From the NCBI RefSeq assembly GCF_026810225.1, contig NZ_CP113865.1, positions 2,411,468 to 2,475,467 on the forward strand: a stretch of 64,000 nt of DNA. Reading direction: 5' to 3'. A model generated the notes under the pieces. The model searched no databases, was not told where the DNA came from, and saw only the letters and a program-made list of their open reading frames with translations. A program made the position numbers and the translations under genes. Shown here one piece after another: positions 1 through 9,208 of the stretch. Position 1 is the first letter of the stretch. Every line of letters begins with the position of its first letter. Origin of the DNA: Caldicellulosiruptor morganii (GTDB lineage: Bacteria > Bacillota > Thermoanaerobacteria > Caldicellulosiruptorales > Caldicellulosiruptoraceae).

Positions 1-1324
1 AAAAATAATAATAGTTCAGTGAAACGTGGTTTGCCACCATTGCCATATTTATGTCTTTATGATAGTTCTGGTTTATAAATTTTATAGCCTCATCAATCTC
101 GTCTTTTACACTCAGGATTCCTTTGAGGGAGCTTACCATATCGGTTGCCTCATGCACAAACCTTTTGAAATGATCAATGTAATCATGTACTGTTTCAAAA
201 TTAAGAATGCTGTCAAGACTTTGATATTCATGAAATTCAAGCACTTTTTTGGGAATGTGGTGGCAAAACCAGTCTACAACATGAATATAGAGCCTTTCTG
301 AAACTTCCAGTATGCTGTCTGCAGAATACCTTTCAAAAAATTCCGAATTGAATATACTATCCAAAACTGCAATTGCCTCTTTTTGTTTGCCGGCAAGAAT
401 GACTTCTTTCAATTTTTCAACCATATCAAGCCTTGTAAATTTTTCTTTTTCACGCCACGCAACCTGTGACCAGAACTCAATCTCTTTGCCCGAAATAAAG
501 CCATAGAGTGCTGCTTTGTAAGCTCTTTCATATAAAAGCTTTAGGTTTTCAAAAGTCTTTTCTGCATCACAAACGCCCATATAAAACTTTCTACCGGTTA
601 AAGATTCATAACTTTTCTTTATATCCTCAAAGCAAAAAGCTTCCTTTGTAAATACCAATATATCTTTTCTCTGGTTGTATATAGCACAAATATAACTTCC
701 CTGCGGCAATATCTTCTCAAGTTTCAGTTTATCCTCTTCTGCCGAAAAATCATTCTGGTCAAAAGAGCTTCCTGCCCAGAGAAAGTATATAGATTTAACT
801 TTTTCATCCGGAGAGATTTCTAAATCTTTAAGTCTTTCTTTAAATTTGCTCATATCAAGCCCTGAAAATATAATATTGTTAACTTCTGACTCAAACATCT
901 TTGCCCTCATTATTCTCTGCAAAGAGACAAGCCTGAGATTATTTTCCTCCTTCTGAAGCTCACTTTTGACCCTTTCAACAATCTCAATTAACTCCTTTTT
1001 ATCAATCGGCTTGAGTATGTATCCTTTTGCTCCATATTGCATACACTCTTTTGCATAGCTGAACTCATCATATCCACTGATTACAATAATCTTTGGTTTT
1101 TGAGGCAAATTTTGTATCTTTTTTAAAACAGAAATGCCATCAAGCTGAGGAAGTCTTATATCTATTATCAGAATGTCAAATTTTTTTGCAAAAAGAAGTT
1201 CCAGTGCTTCCTTGCCATTTGATGCCTCTTCAATCTGATCAATATCCGAAACATTTCTCTCCAGTATTGTCCTGATTCCTTTTCTAATAAGCTTTTCATC
1301 ATCCACAACAAGTACTTTTCTCAT
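1..1324 (-). CDS. AraC-type response regulator (YesN-like), 3' end cut by window
   Basis: Reading from the ATG at 1324, about 441 codons are visible before the window edge. The N-terminus is a receiver domain: VLVVDDEK with acidic residues at 8-9, the phospho-acceptor Asp55 in IIDIRLPQLDG, and a conserved Lys in YILKPIDKKE near residue 105. A long linker of the YesN type follows, and the visible end (KDINMAMVANHVSLNYYYF) is the start of an AraC/XylS helix-turn-helix domain, so only roughly the last 80-90 residues are missing. It lies 38 bp after the sensor kinase gene on the same strand and is clearly its partner. Such pairs usually control the adjacent sugar-transport operon; that role is inferred. 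Confidence 0.9.
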   Translation of the reverse strand, partial: MRKVLVVDDEKLIRKGIRTILERNVSDIDQIEEASNGKEALELLFAKKFDILIIDIRLPQLDGISVLKKIQNLPQKPKIIVISGYDEFSYAKECMQYGAKGYILKPIDKKELIEIVERVKSELQKEENNLRLVSLQRIMRAKMFESEVNNIIFSGLDMSKFKERLKDLEISPDEKVKSIYFLWAGSSFDQNDFSAEEDKLKLEKILPQGSYICAIYNQRKDILVFTKEAFCFEDIKKSYESLTGRKFYMGVCDAEKTFENLKLLYERAYKAALYGFISGKEIEFWSQVAWREKEKFTRLDMVEKLKEVILAGKQKEAIAVLDSIFNSEFFERYSADSILEVSERLYIHVVDWFCHHIPKKVLEFHEYQSLDSILNFETVHDYIDHFKRFVHEATDMVSSLKGILSVKDEIDEAIKFINQNYHKDINMAMVANHVSLNYYYF

Positions 1325-1362
1325 GATACTCCCGCCTTTTATAAATTAAAGATAAAAAATCA

Positions 1363-3186
1363 TTATCTTGCATATGGCAGTGTTATTGTCACCTTTGTAA
1401 ATTCTCCAAACTTGCTCTCTACCTTGATTCCAAACTCCTTACCATAGGCAAGCTTTATTCTCTCGTTCACATTCTTCAAAGCTATCCCCTGTCCATGGTA
1501 GTACTCTGCTTCTGTGTCATTTTCAAGGGCTGCTTGCAGGGCTGAAAGCTTATCCTCTTCTATTCCCTGTCCATCATCTATTATCGAAATGACAGCAAAG
1601 TCACCAATTATACTCCCATCTATAAAAATATTTCCTCCACTGCCCTTTGGTTCTATTCCATAAGTTATCGAGTTTTCAATTATTGGCTGTAAAATTAATT
1701 TTGGAACTTCATAATTCAAAAGCTTTTCATTTACATTCACAAGCAGCTTTATCTCATTGTCATACCTGATATTCATAAGTGCTATATAGTTTTGAATATT
1801 TTCTATCTCTTCCTTCAATGTAACAAACTTTCTTTTCCAGTTCATATTGTATCTCATCATTTTGCCAAGTTTTGTGATTGCGTCTGAAACATCATAGTTC
1901 TCAGCATATTCAGCCATCATCTTTATATTCTCAAGAATGTTGTAAATGAAATGCGCATTTATCTGGGATTGCAGAGCCTTTATCTGGGCATCTTTCTGTG
2001 CAACCTCTCTTCTTACTGTTTCGCCTATTAATATCTTCAATTTCTCCACCATGTTCATAAAATGCATGGCAAGCTCATCTATTTCGTCATCACCTTTAAC
2101 ATCAATGGAAACATCAAAGTTGCCATTTTCAACAGCTCTCATACTTAAAATAACTTGTCTTAACCTTTTTAAAATCAGGGTTATAAGGATAAAAATGAGA
2201 ATTGAGGATGCCAAAATCAAAATAAGTACCTGCAAAAGCATCTGAAAGGTTATTCTGTTTATTTTACCTGCCAGTTCATCAAACAGTATCAATTTGTAGA
2301 CAGTTATACCCAGCACAGGAATACAGGTATAAACAAAGGCGGCAGAGTTTCTGTTAATTTTCAGGTAAGCTATTCCTTCCTGCTCATCATCTTTGCTTTT
2401 TTGTTTCAAAATCTGAACAAGCTTATTTTTATCTATACCAAGCCTTTTTAGAAAAATCGGGGTTTGATTGCTCAAAATAATCTCTCCGCTTTTTGATAAA
2501 ATAATTGCAGCTGAATTGTTGCTTTCTCTTGAAAGCTCATTTGCAAAAAATTCATCCACCTTCATATTGACTTCAATTATTCCTATGAGATGTCCTGTCA
2601 AATCGGTTACTTTGGTATATAAAGATACCACTTTTTCTTCATTGTTAAGAGGCGGTCCCAGTAAATCAACATTGTCAATCTTCCACATTGATGTTTGCTT
2701 CTGGTCTGATAAAAACTGGTCTATAAATTTGAAATTCTTGAGTCTGTCTATCTGATATAATGTTGGCCAAACTTCGGGCAGTAAACCATTGTTTGTGAAA
2801 AATCTTATTCTGTTAATGTTGAAATTTACATACTGAAGATATTCTATCTTGTCAAGGACATTTACTTTGAATGAATATATATCCTCGATGTTTCTTTCCT
2901 GATACTGTGATACAAAATCAATAAAGTCCTGATTGTTCAGAATAAACTGTGTTGCTTTTATGTACTGCTCCACATTTTTATTAATGTCATTCCTGAACTT
3001 TTCTACTTCAAATGTGACGTTGCTTATATACTCTTTTTCTGTAAAAAGCCTTACCCTGTAAAATGCATTTACCTGAAGTATAGAAAGGGGTATGGCTACT
3101 ATGAGAACATATGTAAGAATGAGTTTCTGACGAATATTTAACCTGAATATATTTTTAAACAAATTCGAAAAATTAACTTTAAACAT
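1363..3186 (-). CDS. YesM-type sensor histidine kinase
   Basis: 607 aa. One membrane segment near residues 20-42 and a second near 312-338 bracket an extracellular sensor region of about 270 residues. A HAMP linker follows (about 340-392), then a His_kinase (PF06580-type) domain with the phospho-acceptor His near 411 in SQINAHFIYNILENI, then an ATPase domain with the N box (PKLILQPIIENSITYG), a G1-like IIDDGQGIE and a G2-like YHGQGIALKNVNERI. This is the architecture of YesM/LytS-like kinases that sense extracellular carbohydrates or envelope state. It sits between the solute-binding protein gene and the response regulator gene, all on the same strand, and probably regulates the neighbouring ABC transporter (inference). 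Confidence 0.92.
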   Translation of the reverse strand: MFKVNFSNLFKNIFRLNIRQKLILTYVLIVAIPLSILQVNAFYRVRLFTEKEYISNVTFEVEKFRNDINKNVEQYIKATQFILNNQDFIDFVSQYQERNIEDIYSFKVNVLDKIEYLQYVNFNINRIRFFTNNGLLPEVWPTLYQIDRLKNFKFIDQFLSDQKQTSMWKIDNVDLLGPPLNNEEKVVSLYTKVTDLTGHLIGIIEVNMKVDEFFANELSRESNNSAAIILSKSGEIILSNQTPIFLKRLGIDKNKLVQILKQKSKDDEQEGIAYLKINRNSAAFVYTCIPVLGITVYKLILFDELAGKINRITFQMLLQVLILILASSILIFILITLILKRLRQVILSMRAVENGNFDVSIDVKGDDEIDELAMHFMNMVEKLKILIGETVRREVAQKDAQIKALQSQINAHFIYNILENIKMMAEYAENYDVSDAITKLGKMMRYNMNWKRKFVTLKEEIENIQNYIALMNIRYDNEIKLLVNVNEKLLNYEVPKLILQPIIENSITYGIEPKGSGGNIFIDGSIIGDFAVISIIDDGQGIEEDKLSALQAALENDTEAEYYHGQGIALKNVNERIKLAYGKEFGIKVESKFGEFTKVTITLPYAR

Positions 3187-3277
3187 CCAGATCTCATCCT
3201 CAATACTTTTTATTATTTTATTTACATTATAACAAACACAAAAAAACTTTTTAAAACAGCTTTAAATAATTGAAGAT

Positions 3278-3308
3278 AAAGGGCTATCCTGTCGGACAGC
3301 CCTTTTTT
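3278..3308 (-). terminator. Hairpin between solute-binding protein and kinase genes
   Basis: GGGCTATCC (3281-3289) pairs with GGACAGCCC (3294-3302) apart from one wobble, with a tetraloop. Read on the minus strand it follows the solute-binding protein stop codon, and the tail is only moderately T-rich (TTTATCTTC). It may give partial termination, reducing kinase/regulator expression relative to the transporter. Confidence 0.6.
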
Positions 3309-3323
3309 AAGTTCAAAACCAAA

Positions 3324-4937
3324 TCACTTTAGCCCAAGCTTCTTTTTATTCTCTTCCAGCTGCTTTTGCTGCCATGCAAGCAACTTGTCATATCCTACCT
3401 GCTTTAGATATTTATGATAGTCATTGAGTATTCTATCAAAGTCTGAAGATGACTTTGCCATAATGAGCTTTGGCAGTGTCTGGCCCCACTTCAAAGCAAC
3501 CTTTCTTGCGATAATACCTTCAGGACTATCAGCCGGCGGATTTAGATTGTCATACTGTGCATAGCTCACAGTCTTGCCAAGTGTCCAGTCAGCCATCTGC
3601 TGCAGGTATGGTGGCATTGGAGGTTCCCATTGAGATACATATGGCCAGTCACCAAGCATCCAGTAGGTGAGCTCTGCACCGTACTTCTTGTCAAATGTTG
3701 GTCTGTCTGTTTGCATAAGTTTTACAACATCTGGTTTGAACTGCTCTTTACCATTGATTATATCCCATGTTACACCCTTTGGTCCAAGATAGAAGTCCTT
3801 CTGCCCTTCAGGGCTCAGCCAGTAGCTCATAAACCTGATTGCTCTCTTTGGATCTTTGTTGTTCTTTGAAATCATTGTCAAAGTCCAGCCTGCAATGCCT
3901 TGACCTGCAAGCTTTGGTTTTTCAAGTTTTGAATTTGCAGGACCATCAACTGCTATATAAATCATGTTTGGATTTTTCTTGTAAAGCTCCTGCTGCTGTG
4001 CAACAAAGTCTGTTCTCTGATAAATCATGCTAAAATATCTTCCCTGAGCAATCTTTTCTTCCATTTGTGCTCTTTTGTCAATGAAAACATCCTTTGCAAT
4101 AAGTCCTCTTCTGTAGGCTTCATTGAATGTCTTGAGCCATCTGATATACTCAGGATTTGTTGTAATATCATAGAGCTTTCCGTTCTTCTCACGTGGTATA
4201 GCTAAGAAATTCCACAGATAGCTCTCCAGTGAATAGCAACCTGTATCGGTGAATTCATGGAATCCGATTGGGATAAGAGGCTGACCATTTACTGTTGGGA
4301 ATTTCTTTTTTGCATCTGCCAGTGCTTTCAGGAATGTATCAGGTTTTCTCATATCTGGCTTACCAAGAGCTTCATACATATCCTTTCTTACAAGGAATGT
4401 CTGGTTGGAATAGATTTTAAGCTTTGGATTTTGATAATCGCTTGGTGTATACGATGCATTCGGATAGCCATAAACATGTCCGTCAGGCTCTGTATACCAT
4501 CCAAGTCTTTGCTTGTTGGCAACTGTAAAGAAGTACGGGTCGTATTTCTTTGCAAGATCATCCAGAGCGTATACAAGCTTGCCTGCAATCATCTTCTTAA
4601 CAGCTTCTTCCCACCAGCCAAGAGTAATAAAATCCGGCAATGTGTTTGATGCAATCATAACATTGAGTTTCTCATTTTCATTACCGGCAGGTACTATGAA
4701 GTTGATCTTTACACCTGTTTTCTTAGTAATGTAATCAGAAACCGCATTGCCGCCCCACTTTGTACCAAACCATGAAAAATTGATGTACCAGTCAAATGTT
4801 ATTGGTTTTTTGGCATCTTCCTTCCAGCCCGGTTTTACTGAGCTTGCCGCACTGCCAATTGCAAATGGTATCAAGCCTGCTATAAACGCAATTGCCACCA
4901 GCATTGCAAAAAGCCTTTTGAGTTTGAGCTTTTTCAT
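3324..4937 (-). CDS. Extracellular sugar-binding protein of a CUT1 ABC transporter (LplA-like)
   Basis: 537 aa. The N-terminus is a Sec signal peptide (lysine-rich start, hydrophobic stretch to about residue 30, AxA-like site); there is no lipobox Cys, which is unusual for a Gram-positive binding protein, so anchoring may differ from the lipoprotein norm. The mature part has the feel of family-1 solute-binding proteins of the LplA group: ITFDWYINFSWFG, KKTGVKINFIVPAGNENEKLNVMIAS, and late Trp/Pro-rich segments. It is the third gene of an operon after two permease genes; no ATPase gene is nearby, so a shared MsmK-type ATPase elsewhere is expected. The substrate is probably an oligosaccharide; this is not readable from sequence. 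Confidence 0.9.
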   Translation of the reverse strand: MKKLKLKRLFAMLVAIAFIAGLIPFAIGSAASSVKPGWKEDAKKPITFDWYINFSWFGTKWGGNAVSDYITKKTGVKINFIVPAGNENEKLNVMIASNTLPDFITLGWWEEAVKKMIAGKLVYALDDLAKKYDPYFFTVANKQRLGWYTEPDGHVYGYPNASYTPSDYQNPKLKIYSNQTFLVRKDMYEALGKPDMRKPDTFLKALADAKKKFPTVNGQPLIPIGFHEFTDTGCYSLESYLWNFLAIPREKNGKLYDITTNPEYIRWLKTFNEAYRRGLIAKDVFIDKRAQMEEKIAQGRYFSMIYQRTDFVAQQQELYKKNPNMIYIAVDGPANSKLEKPKLAGQGIAGWTLTMISKNNKDPKRAIRFMSYWLSPEGQKDFYLGPKGVTWDIINGKEQFKPDVVKLMQTDRPTFDKKYGAELTYWMLGDWPYVSQWEPPMPPYLQQMADWTLGKTVSYAQYDNLNPPADSPEGIIARKVALKWGQTLPKLIMAKSSSDFDRILNDYHKYLKQVGYDKLLAWQQKQLEENKKKLGLK

Positions 4938-5027
4938 AAAACATACCTCCTCATCTTAAATTTTTATCTTTGATAAACTGCACAGCTTTGTGCAGTTTAT
5001 GCCCAAAGAGGTTTTTTGATCAATTTA

Positions 5028-5912
5028 TCATCCTTTGATAGCACCTATTAAAAGACCTTTTACAAAATACTTTTGCAAAAACGGATAAACACACACAATG
5101 GGCATTGTAGTTATAACCATTGTAGCCATCTTGAGTGACTGTGATGTCACATTTCTGGTTGCAATTCCCCCGGGTGCGTTTGCAAGCATCTGATTTGACG
5201 TAACCTGAGCTATAACCTTGTACAAAAATGTTTGTATTGGCTGAAGCTTTGGATTGTTTATGAATATTACTCCCATGAAATAGTCGTTCCAGTTATAAAC
5301 ACCAACAAACAGGGCTATCGTTGCCAGAACCGGAGTTGACAGGGGAAGTATTATTCGGGCAAATATTAAAAAGTCATTTGCTCCATCAATCTTTGCAGAC
5401 TCCTCAAGTTCAACAGGAAGTTCTCTAAAGAAGGCTTGAAATATAATCAGATTATAGAAGTTGAACATTCCCGGTATTACGTAAACCCAGAATGTATTGT
5501 ACAGCCCCAAACTTTTAATCAGCAGAAAGTATGGTATAAGTCCTCCTCCAAAAAAGAGTGTAATGGTTCCCATTGCCATGTAAATCTTTCTTCCCATGAG
5601 CTCTTTTCTCATAAAAGCATACGCAACCATTGCGGTGAAAAATACATGCAGCGTTGTTGTCAAAACCGTTCTTGCAACTGTCACCATGAATGCTGTTGTT
5701 ATGTCACTGTTGCTAAAAACAGTTCTGTAGTTATCTAACGTAAACTTTCGAGGCCAGAAGTAAATGCCACCAAGCATTGCATCTTTACCCTCGTTAAATG
5801 AATACACTATGATGTACCATACAGGATACAAAGTAACAAAACATATAATAAGCATCAACGTTATATTGAGCACATCAAAAACCCTATCACCAAATGAAGA
5901 CTTTATTTTCAT
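5028..5912 (-). CDS. CUT1 sugar ABC transporter permease (LplC/AraQ-like)
   Basis: About 294 aa from the ATG at 5912, chosen because AGAGGTG lies 9 nt upstream; a GTG four codons earlier overlaps that ribosome site. Six hydrophobic segments are visible. The cytoplasmic EAA loop is recognisable (ELEESAKIDGANDFLIFARIIL), which docks to the ATPase subunit. The C-terminus ends in FVKGLLIGAIKG, typical of the MalG/LplC branch. It lies between the LplB-like permease and the binding protein on the same strand and forms the heterodimeric membrane channel with the former. Confidence 0.92.
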   Translation of the reverse strand: MKIKSSFGDRVFDVLNITLMLIICFVTLYPVWYIIVYSFNEGKDAMLGGIYFWPRKFTLDNYRTVFSNSDITTAFMVTVARTVLTTTLHVFFTAMVAYAFMRKELMGRKIYMAMGTITLFFGGGLIPYFLLIKSLGLYNTFWVYVIPGMFNFYNLIIFQAFFRELPVELEESAKIDGANDFLIFARIILPLSTPVLATIALFVGVYNWNDYFMGVIFINNPKLQPIQTFLYKVIAQVTSNQMLANAPGGIATRNVTSQSLKMATMVITTMPIVCVYPFLQKYFVKGLLIGAIKG

Positions 5913-5951
5913 TTTGCCGTGCACCTCTTTTCATACTTCAAACTTGCAAAT

Positions 5952-6929
5952 CTAAAATAGTGACTTTTCAGTAAGCTTTTTGGTCACACCATTTGCAACA
6001 AAAAGCAATATCAGTGCTATTACTGACTTGAAAAGTCCTATTGCGGTTGCATATGAAAATCTGAAGGCTTCAATTCCCATACGGTAAACGTAAATATCAA
6101 TCACATCCGAAGCATCTGCATTGAGCGGATTTCTCAGAACAAATATCTGGTCAAAGTTTGAATTCATAAGTCCGCTCACTGCCAGTATGAACATAATAGC
6201 AATTGTACCTGAAATACACGGTATGGTTATCCTGAACATCTTTGTAAATCTTCCTGCTCCATCAACCGTTGCAGCCTCATAAAGCTCCGGGTCAATCCCG
6301 GCAATTGCAGCTAAGTATATTATCGCATTCCAGCCGAGCTCTTTCCAAACCTCAGAAATAACCGCAATGCCCCAGAAATATCTTGGTTCTGCTAAAAAGG
6401 TTATGGGCTGCTTCAATATTCCTATTTTTGTCAACACTATATTTATAAGCCCTGTCTCTGAAAGCCAGTTCATAAGTATTCCACCGAGCACAACCCATGA
6501 TATAAAATGGGGCAGGTATGATATGGTCTGGACAGTCCTTTTAAAACGCACCGATGCAAGCTCATTTAAGAGCACAGCAAACAGTATTGGCAGAGGAAAC
6601 CCTACAAGAAGTTTGAAAAAACTTATTCCTATGGTGTTTTTCATTATCAGCCAGAATCTCTCATCAGAAAAGAACTCCTGGAAATTGGCAAGACCCACCC
6701 ATGGTGATCTATTGAAACCCAGCGTAATGTCGTATTCCTTAAATGCTATTATTATTCCATACATTGGTATGTAGCAAAAAATAATCATCCAAATTACACC
6801 GGGTATTGCCATTGCCTGAAGGTATTTTTGTTCATTTAACCTGTGCAAAAATTTTCTAAAACTTTTTTTAAATTTCATAAAACTCTTCTGACGGCCACTG
6901 TGCCTGCCATTTGAAATAGCTGATTCCAT
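5952..6929 (-). CDS. CUT1 sugar ABC transporter permease (LplB-like)
   Basis: About 325 aa from the ATG at 6929, with GGAAGG 9 nt upstream; a TTG two codons earlier is a less likely start. After a basic N-terminal tail (about 35 residues) there are six membrane segments, beginning with AIPGVIWMIIFCYIPMYGI, characteristic of the LplB group. The EAA loop reads DPELYEAATVDGAGRFTKMF. First gene of the transporter operon, followed by LplC-like permease and binding protein. It imports a complex sugar across the membrane together with those proteins and an unlinked ATPase (family knowledge). Confidence 0.92.
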   Translation of the reverse strand: MESAISNGRHSGRQKSFMKFKKSFRKFLHRLNEQKYLQAMAIPGVIWMIIFCYIPMYGIIIAFKEYDITLGFNRSPWVGLANFQEFFSDERFWLIMKNTIGISFFKLLVGFPLPILFAVLLNELASVRFKRTVQTISYLPHFISWVVLGGILMNWLSETGLINIVLTKIGILKQPITFLAEPRYFWGIAVISEVWKELGWNAIIYLAAIAGIDPELYEAATVDGAGRFTKMFRITIPCISGTIAIMFILAVSGLMNSNFDQIFVLRNPLNADASDVIDIYVYRMGIEAFRFSYATAIGLFKSVIALILLFVANGVTKKLTEKSLF

Positions 6930-6999
6930 AAACAATCGCCTTCCTTCTTTGTCAGGTTATATTTTTATATTACATAAGCTACAATTTCTTTTTCTGTTT

Positions 7000-7035
7000 T
7001 TATTATAAAATGGGGCAAAGTCTATAAAAAAGATG
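7000..7035 (-). promoter_or_regulatory. Possible promoter of the sugar-transport operon
   Basis: On the minus strand a perfect TATAAT lies about 70-75 bp upstream of the LplB-like start codon. The -35 at 17-bp spacing is only TTTTTA-like, so the match is partial and an activator (the AraC-type regulator) might be required. Confidence 0.35.
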
Positions 7036-7072
7036 GGTTTTTTAAGAAGTGGTATCTAAATTTAAGGTGTTT

Positions 7073-7120
7073 TGAAAAAAAATAAGCAGGGGATTATTAA
7101 TTTCTCCCAAAATCCCCTGC
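7073..7120 (-). terminator. Terminator of the walRK-yycHI operon
   Basis: On the minus strand GCAGGGGATT and AATCCCCTGC form a 10-bp stem (arms at 7111-7120 and 7086-7095), followed by TTATTTTTTTT. It lies just downstream of the last gene, yycI. Confidence 0.88.
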
Positions 7121-7147
7121 CAGATAGCCATTTTTTCTTATCATTTT

Positions 7148-7882
7148 TCACTCCAGCATCCCTGTAAAGGCATTTATATAGTAAACCTCACCGTCTGCAA
7201 CAATTCGCCAGACAGGCACTGCCTGACCCTGGATGACATTGAAGTCTTTGAGGTAAAAACCAAACCTTATATTCTGTATCTCTCTTATATTTTTCTGCTG
7301 GTTTAGCAGGTTGAATATAGCCTCTGTTGCTGAAATTGCCCTGTTTTTCTTCAATTCAAACCCCTGCGGAATGACCCTTGTGAAGATATAAAGAACTCTG
7401 TCACCCTGATTTTGCACTTTTAATCTGCTGTCAAATATCGGATAATTTTTATATACCTGAACATAACTGCCATCGTAGTCTTTCATATAGTCGTTTCTGT
7501 TCAAATCAAAAAGTTCAAATGGGTCCTGCTTGAACTTTGACTCCAAAAAAAGTGTCTGGTTCACTATCTTCAAATGATAGATGCTGTTTTCAAATTCATT
7601 TTGATATCTGTCCACTCTTTTGCCAAAAAGCTTGTTTAAAATACTGTCATATGCAAATTCTGTTTTTACATTGAGTTTGGAAACATAGTAAATCTTTCTA
7701 TCAATTGTGCAGGAAAGCTCTATTGAGTTTTGAGAAAGTATATTTTGCGCTGTCTTGATTTGCCTGTCTGTCAGAAACTCTTCTCTTGGAAGCAGGTTCA
7801 AATACTTTACTGTCAAAAACAAAACCACAATAGAAAACACGCTGATTGCTATCGTCTTGACCCTTGACCAGTTCATCTTCAA
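7148..7882 (-). CDS. yycI: YycI-like membrane-anchored regulator of the WalK kinase
   Basis: 244 aa. A single N-terminal membrane helix (about residues 9-27, IAISVFSIVVLFLTVKYL) is followed by an extracytoplasmic domain of the YycI type: LTDRQIKTAQNILSQN early, and a C-terminal PVWRIVADGEVYYINAFTG segment that resembles the PepSY-like ends of YycH/YycI. The start is TTG at 7882, 7 nt after AAAGGAG; an ATG two codons later is an alternative. It is the last gene of the wal operon, 15 bp after yycH. In Bacillus YycH and YycI form a complex that modulates WalK through membrane helices; the same role is inferred here. Confidence 0.82.
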   Translation of the reverse strand: MKMNWSRVKTIAISVFSIVVLFLTVKYLNLLPREEFLTDRQIKTAQNILSQNSIELSCTIDRKIYYVSKLNVKTEFAYDSILNKLFGKRVDRYQNEFENSIYHLKIVNQTLFLESKFKQDPFELFDLNRNDYMKDYDGSYVQVYKNYPIFDSRLKVQNQGDRVLYIFTRVIPQGFELKKNRAISATEAIFNLLNQQKNIREIQNIRFGFYLKDFNVIQGQAVPVWRIVADGEVYYINAFTGMLE

Positions 7883-7897
7883 AACAAAACTCCTTTT

Positions 7898-9193
7898 TTA
7901 TTTAATTGTTTCCACATACACCGTGCCACTGTCTGTGCTGATTTCCCAGTAAGGATAGGAAGGCTTTTCACCTGCGATGTATCTAAGGCTCAAATCTTTT
8001 ATAAAGATGTCGCCTTTTCTCTCCTTTATGGTATCAATTGCGCTCATCCCGTCAACCTTTATTCTGGATGTCCTGACAGCTACCACATCAAAGATGTGCC
8101 CCTCCACTTTTTTAAGCTTTCCGCCCGAGATTTCTATATACACACACCAGTTGCCATCCTGTGGTAATATGTCAATACCACCAGATCTGCTTATAAGGTA
8201 AATTCTTGTTGCATCTCTGGTATTTTCAATTTTGCATATTCTTATGTCCTCGTTTGTGTAAAAATTTTTCATATAACCTATCAATGCTTCTGTGATTGAT
8301 TCTATTCTGTCACAAAAAATGTCTTTTGTAAACCTAAAAATATAACCACCATCGGGCTTTATCACAAACTCGCGCCTCTCATCTGTTATCACAATTTCTC
8401 CATTTTTGAAAACATTTTTTTTGGTAAGTATTGTATCAGGGAAAAGCCGCCTGATTATCAGGTCTTTTTTGTAATCACTTTCCTTTATCCTGATTTCAGA
8501 AAATTGCACATTTGAAAATTCAACAGGAATAAGAGCATCTTTGCTCACAAGATCTGTAAAACCAAGCCCATCTGACCATGAAAACACAAAAGATGGCTTT
8601 TGCTCAATCCTGTCCTCAAGCTGAGAAAATGCATCTCCTCCAAAGCTCATTACTGCCGCCTCTTCTGCTATGGAGCTGAAAAAGTAAACTTCTGTATCTG
8701 AACCATTCTCTTTTATGAAAACTCTATCAAACCTGAAATCTTTTCTTGATGGCAGAACATTTCTTTTTGTAAGTTCATATACAAATGTGTTAAAATCAAT
8801 AAAGTAGCCATAGTCAAAAATCAAACCCCTGTTTGACTTAAAATAATCAATCTTTACCTTCATGAACTTCAGACTGTAATTCTTTTTCACAACAACCTCT
8901 TTTATCTTTTTCACAAACTTTGAGAGCACATCAAAGTATTCTTTCTGCGTACTCAAAATGCCAATAACCACATTCTTAGAAATATTCAGGTACATATTCT
9001 CTGGAGTTGCAAGGACTATATGGGCTTTTGCTATCAAGTCATCCTCAGAGAGCCTGCTATAGCTACCATTTAGCGCAATTGCAAAATCTTTCAGGTCATA
9101 ATTAAAATACACCTTATAATACAAATAAATGCTGAGTATAACAAGTATACCCAGCACTATGCTCTTTACAGCTTCTTTTTTGTTTTTCTCCAT
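7898..9193 (-). CDS. yycH: YycH-like regulator of the WalK kinase
   Basis: 431 aa with one N-terminal membrane helix (about residues 10-27) and a large extracytoplasmic region. The C-terminus (KPSYPYWEISTDSGTVYVETIK) matches the end style of YycH proteins. It lies directly before yycI and after a small secreted protein gene in the wal operon, with AGAGGG upstream of its ATG. Sequence identity to Bacillus YycH is not judged by eye; the call relies on architecture and position between walK and yycI. Expected to sit outside the membrane and tune WalK signalling. Confidence 0.8.
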   Translation of the reverse strand: MEKNKKEAVKSIVLGILVILSIYLYYKVYFNYDLKDFAIALNGSYSRLSEDDLIAKAHIVLATPENMYLNISKNVVIGILSTQKEYFDVLSKFVKKIKEVVVKKNYSLKFMKVKIDYFKSNRGLIFDYGYFIDFNTFVYELTKRNVLPSRKDFRFDRVFIKENGSDTEVYFFSSIAEEAAVMSFGGDAFSQLEDRIEQKPSFVFSWSDGLGFTDLVSKDALIPVEFSNVQFSEIRIKESDYKKDLIIRRLFPDTILTKKNVFKNGEIVITDERREFVIKPDGGYIFRFTKDIFCDRIESITEALIGYMKNFYTNEDIRICKIENTRDATRIYLISRSGGIDILPQDGNWCVYIEISGGKLKKVEGHIFDVVAVRTSRIKVDGMSAIDTIKERKGDIFIKDLSLRYIAGEKPSYPYWEISTDSGTVYVETIK

Positions 9194-9208
9194 CGAGCCT
9201 ACCCTCTT

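Noticed and set aside
26..1275. Short open frames on the plus strand at the left edge
   Set aside because: They lie antisense within the response regulator, whose minus frame is continuous, with clear receiver and linker motifs.
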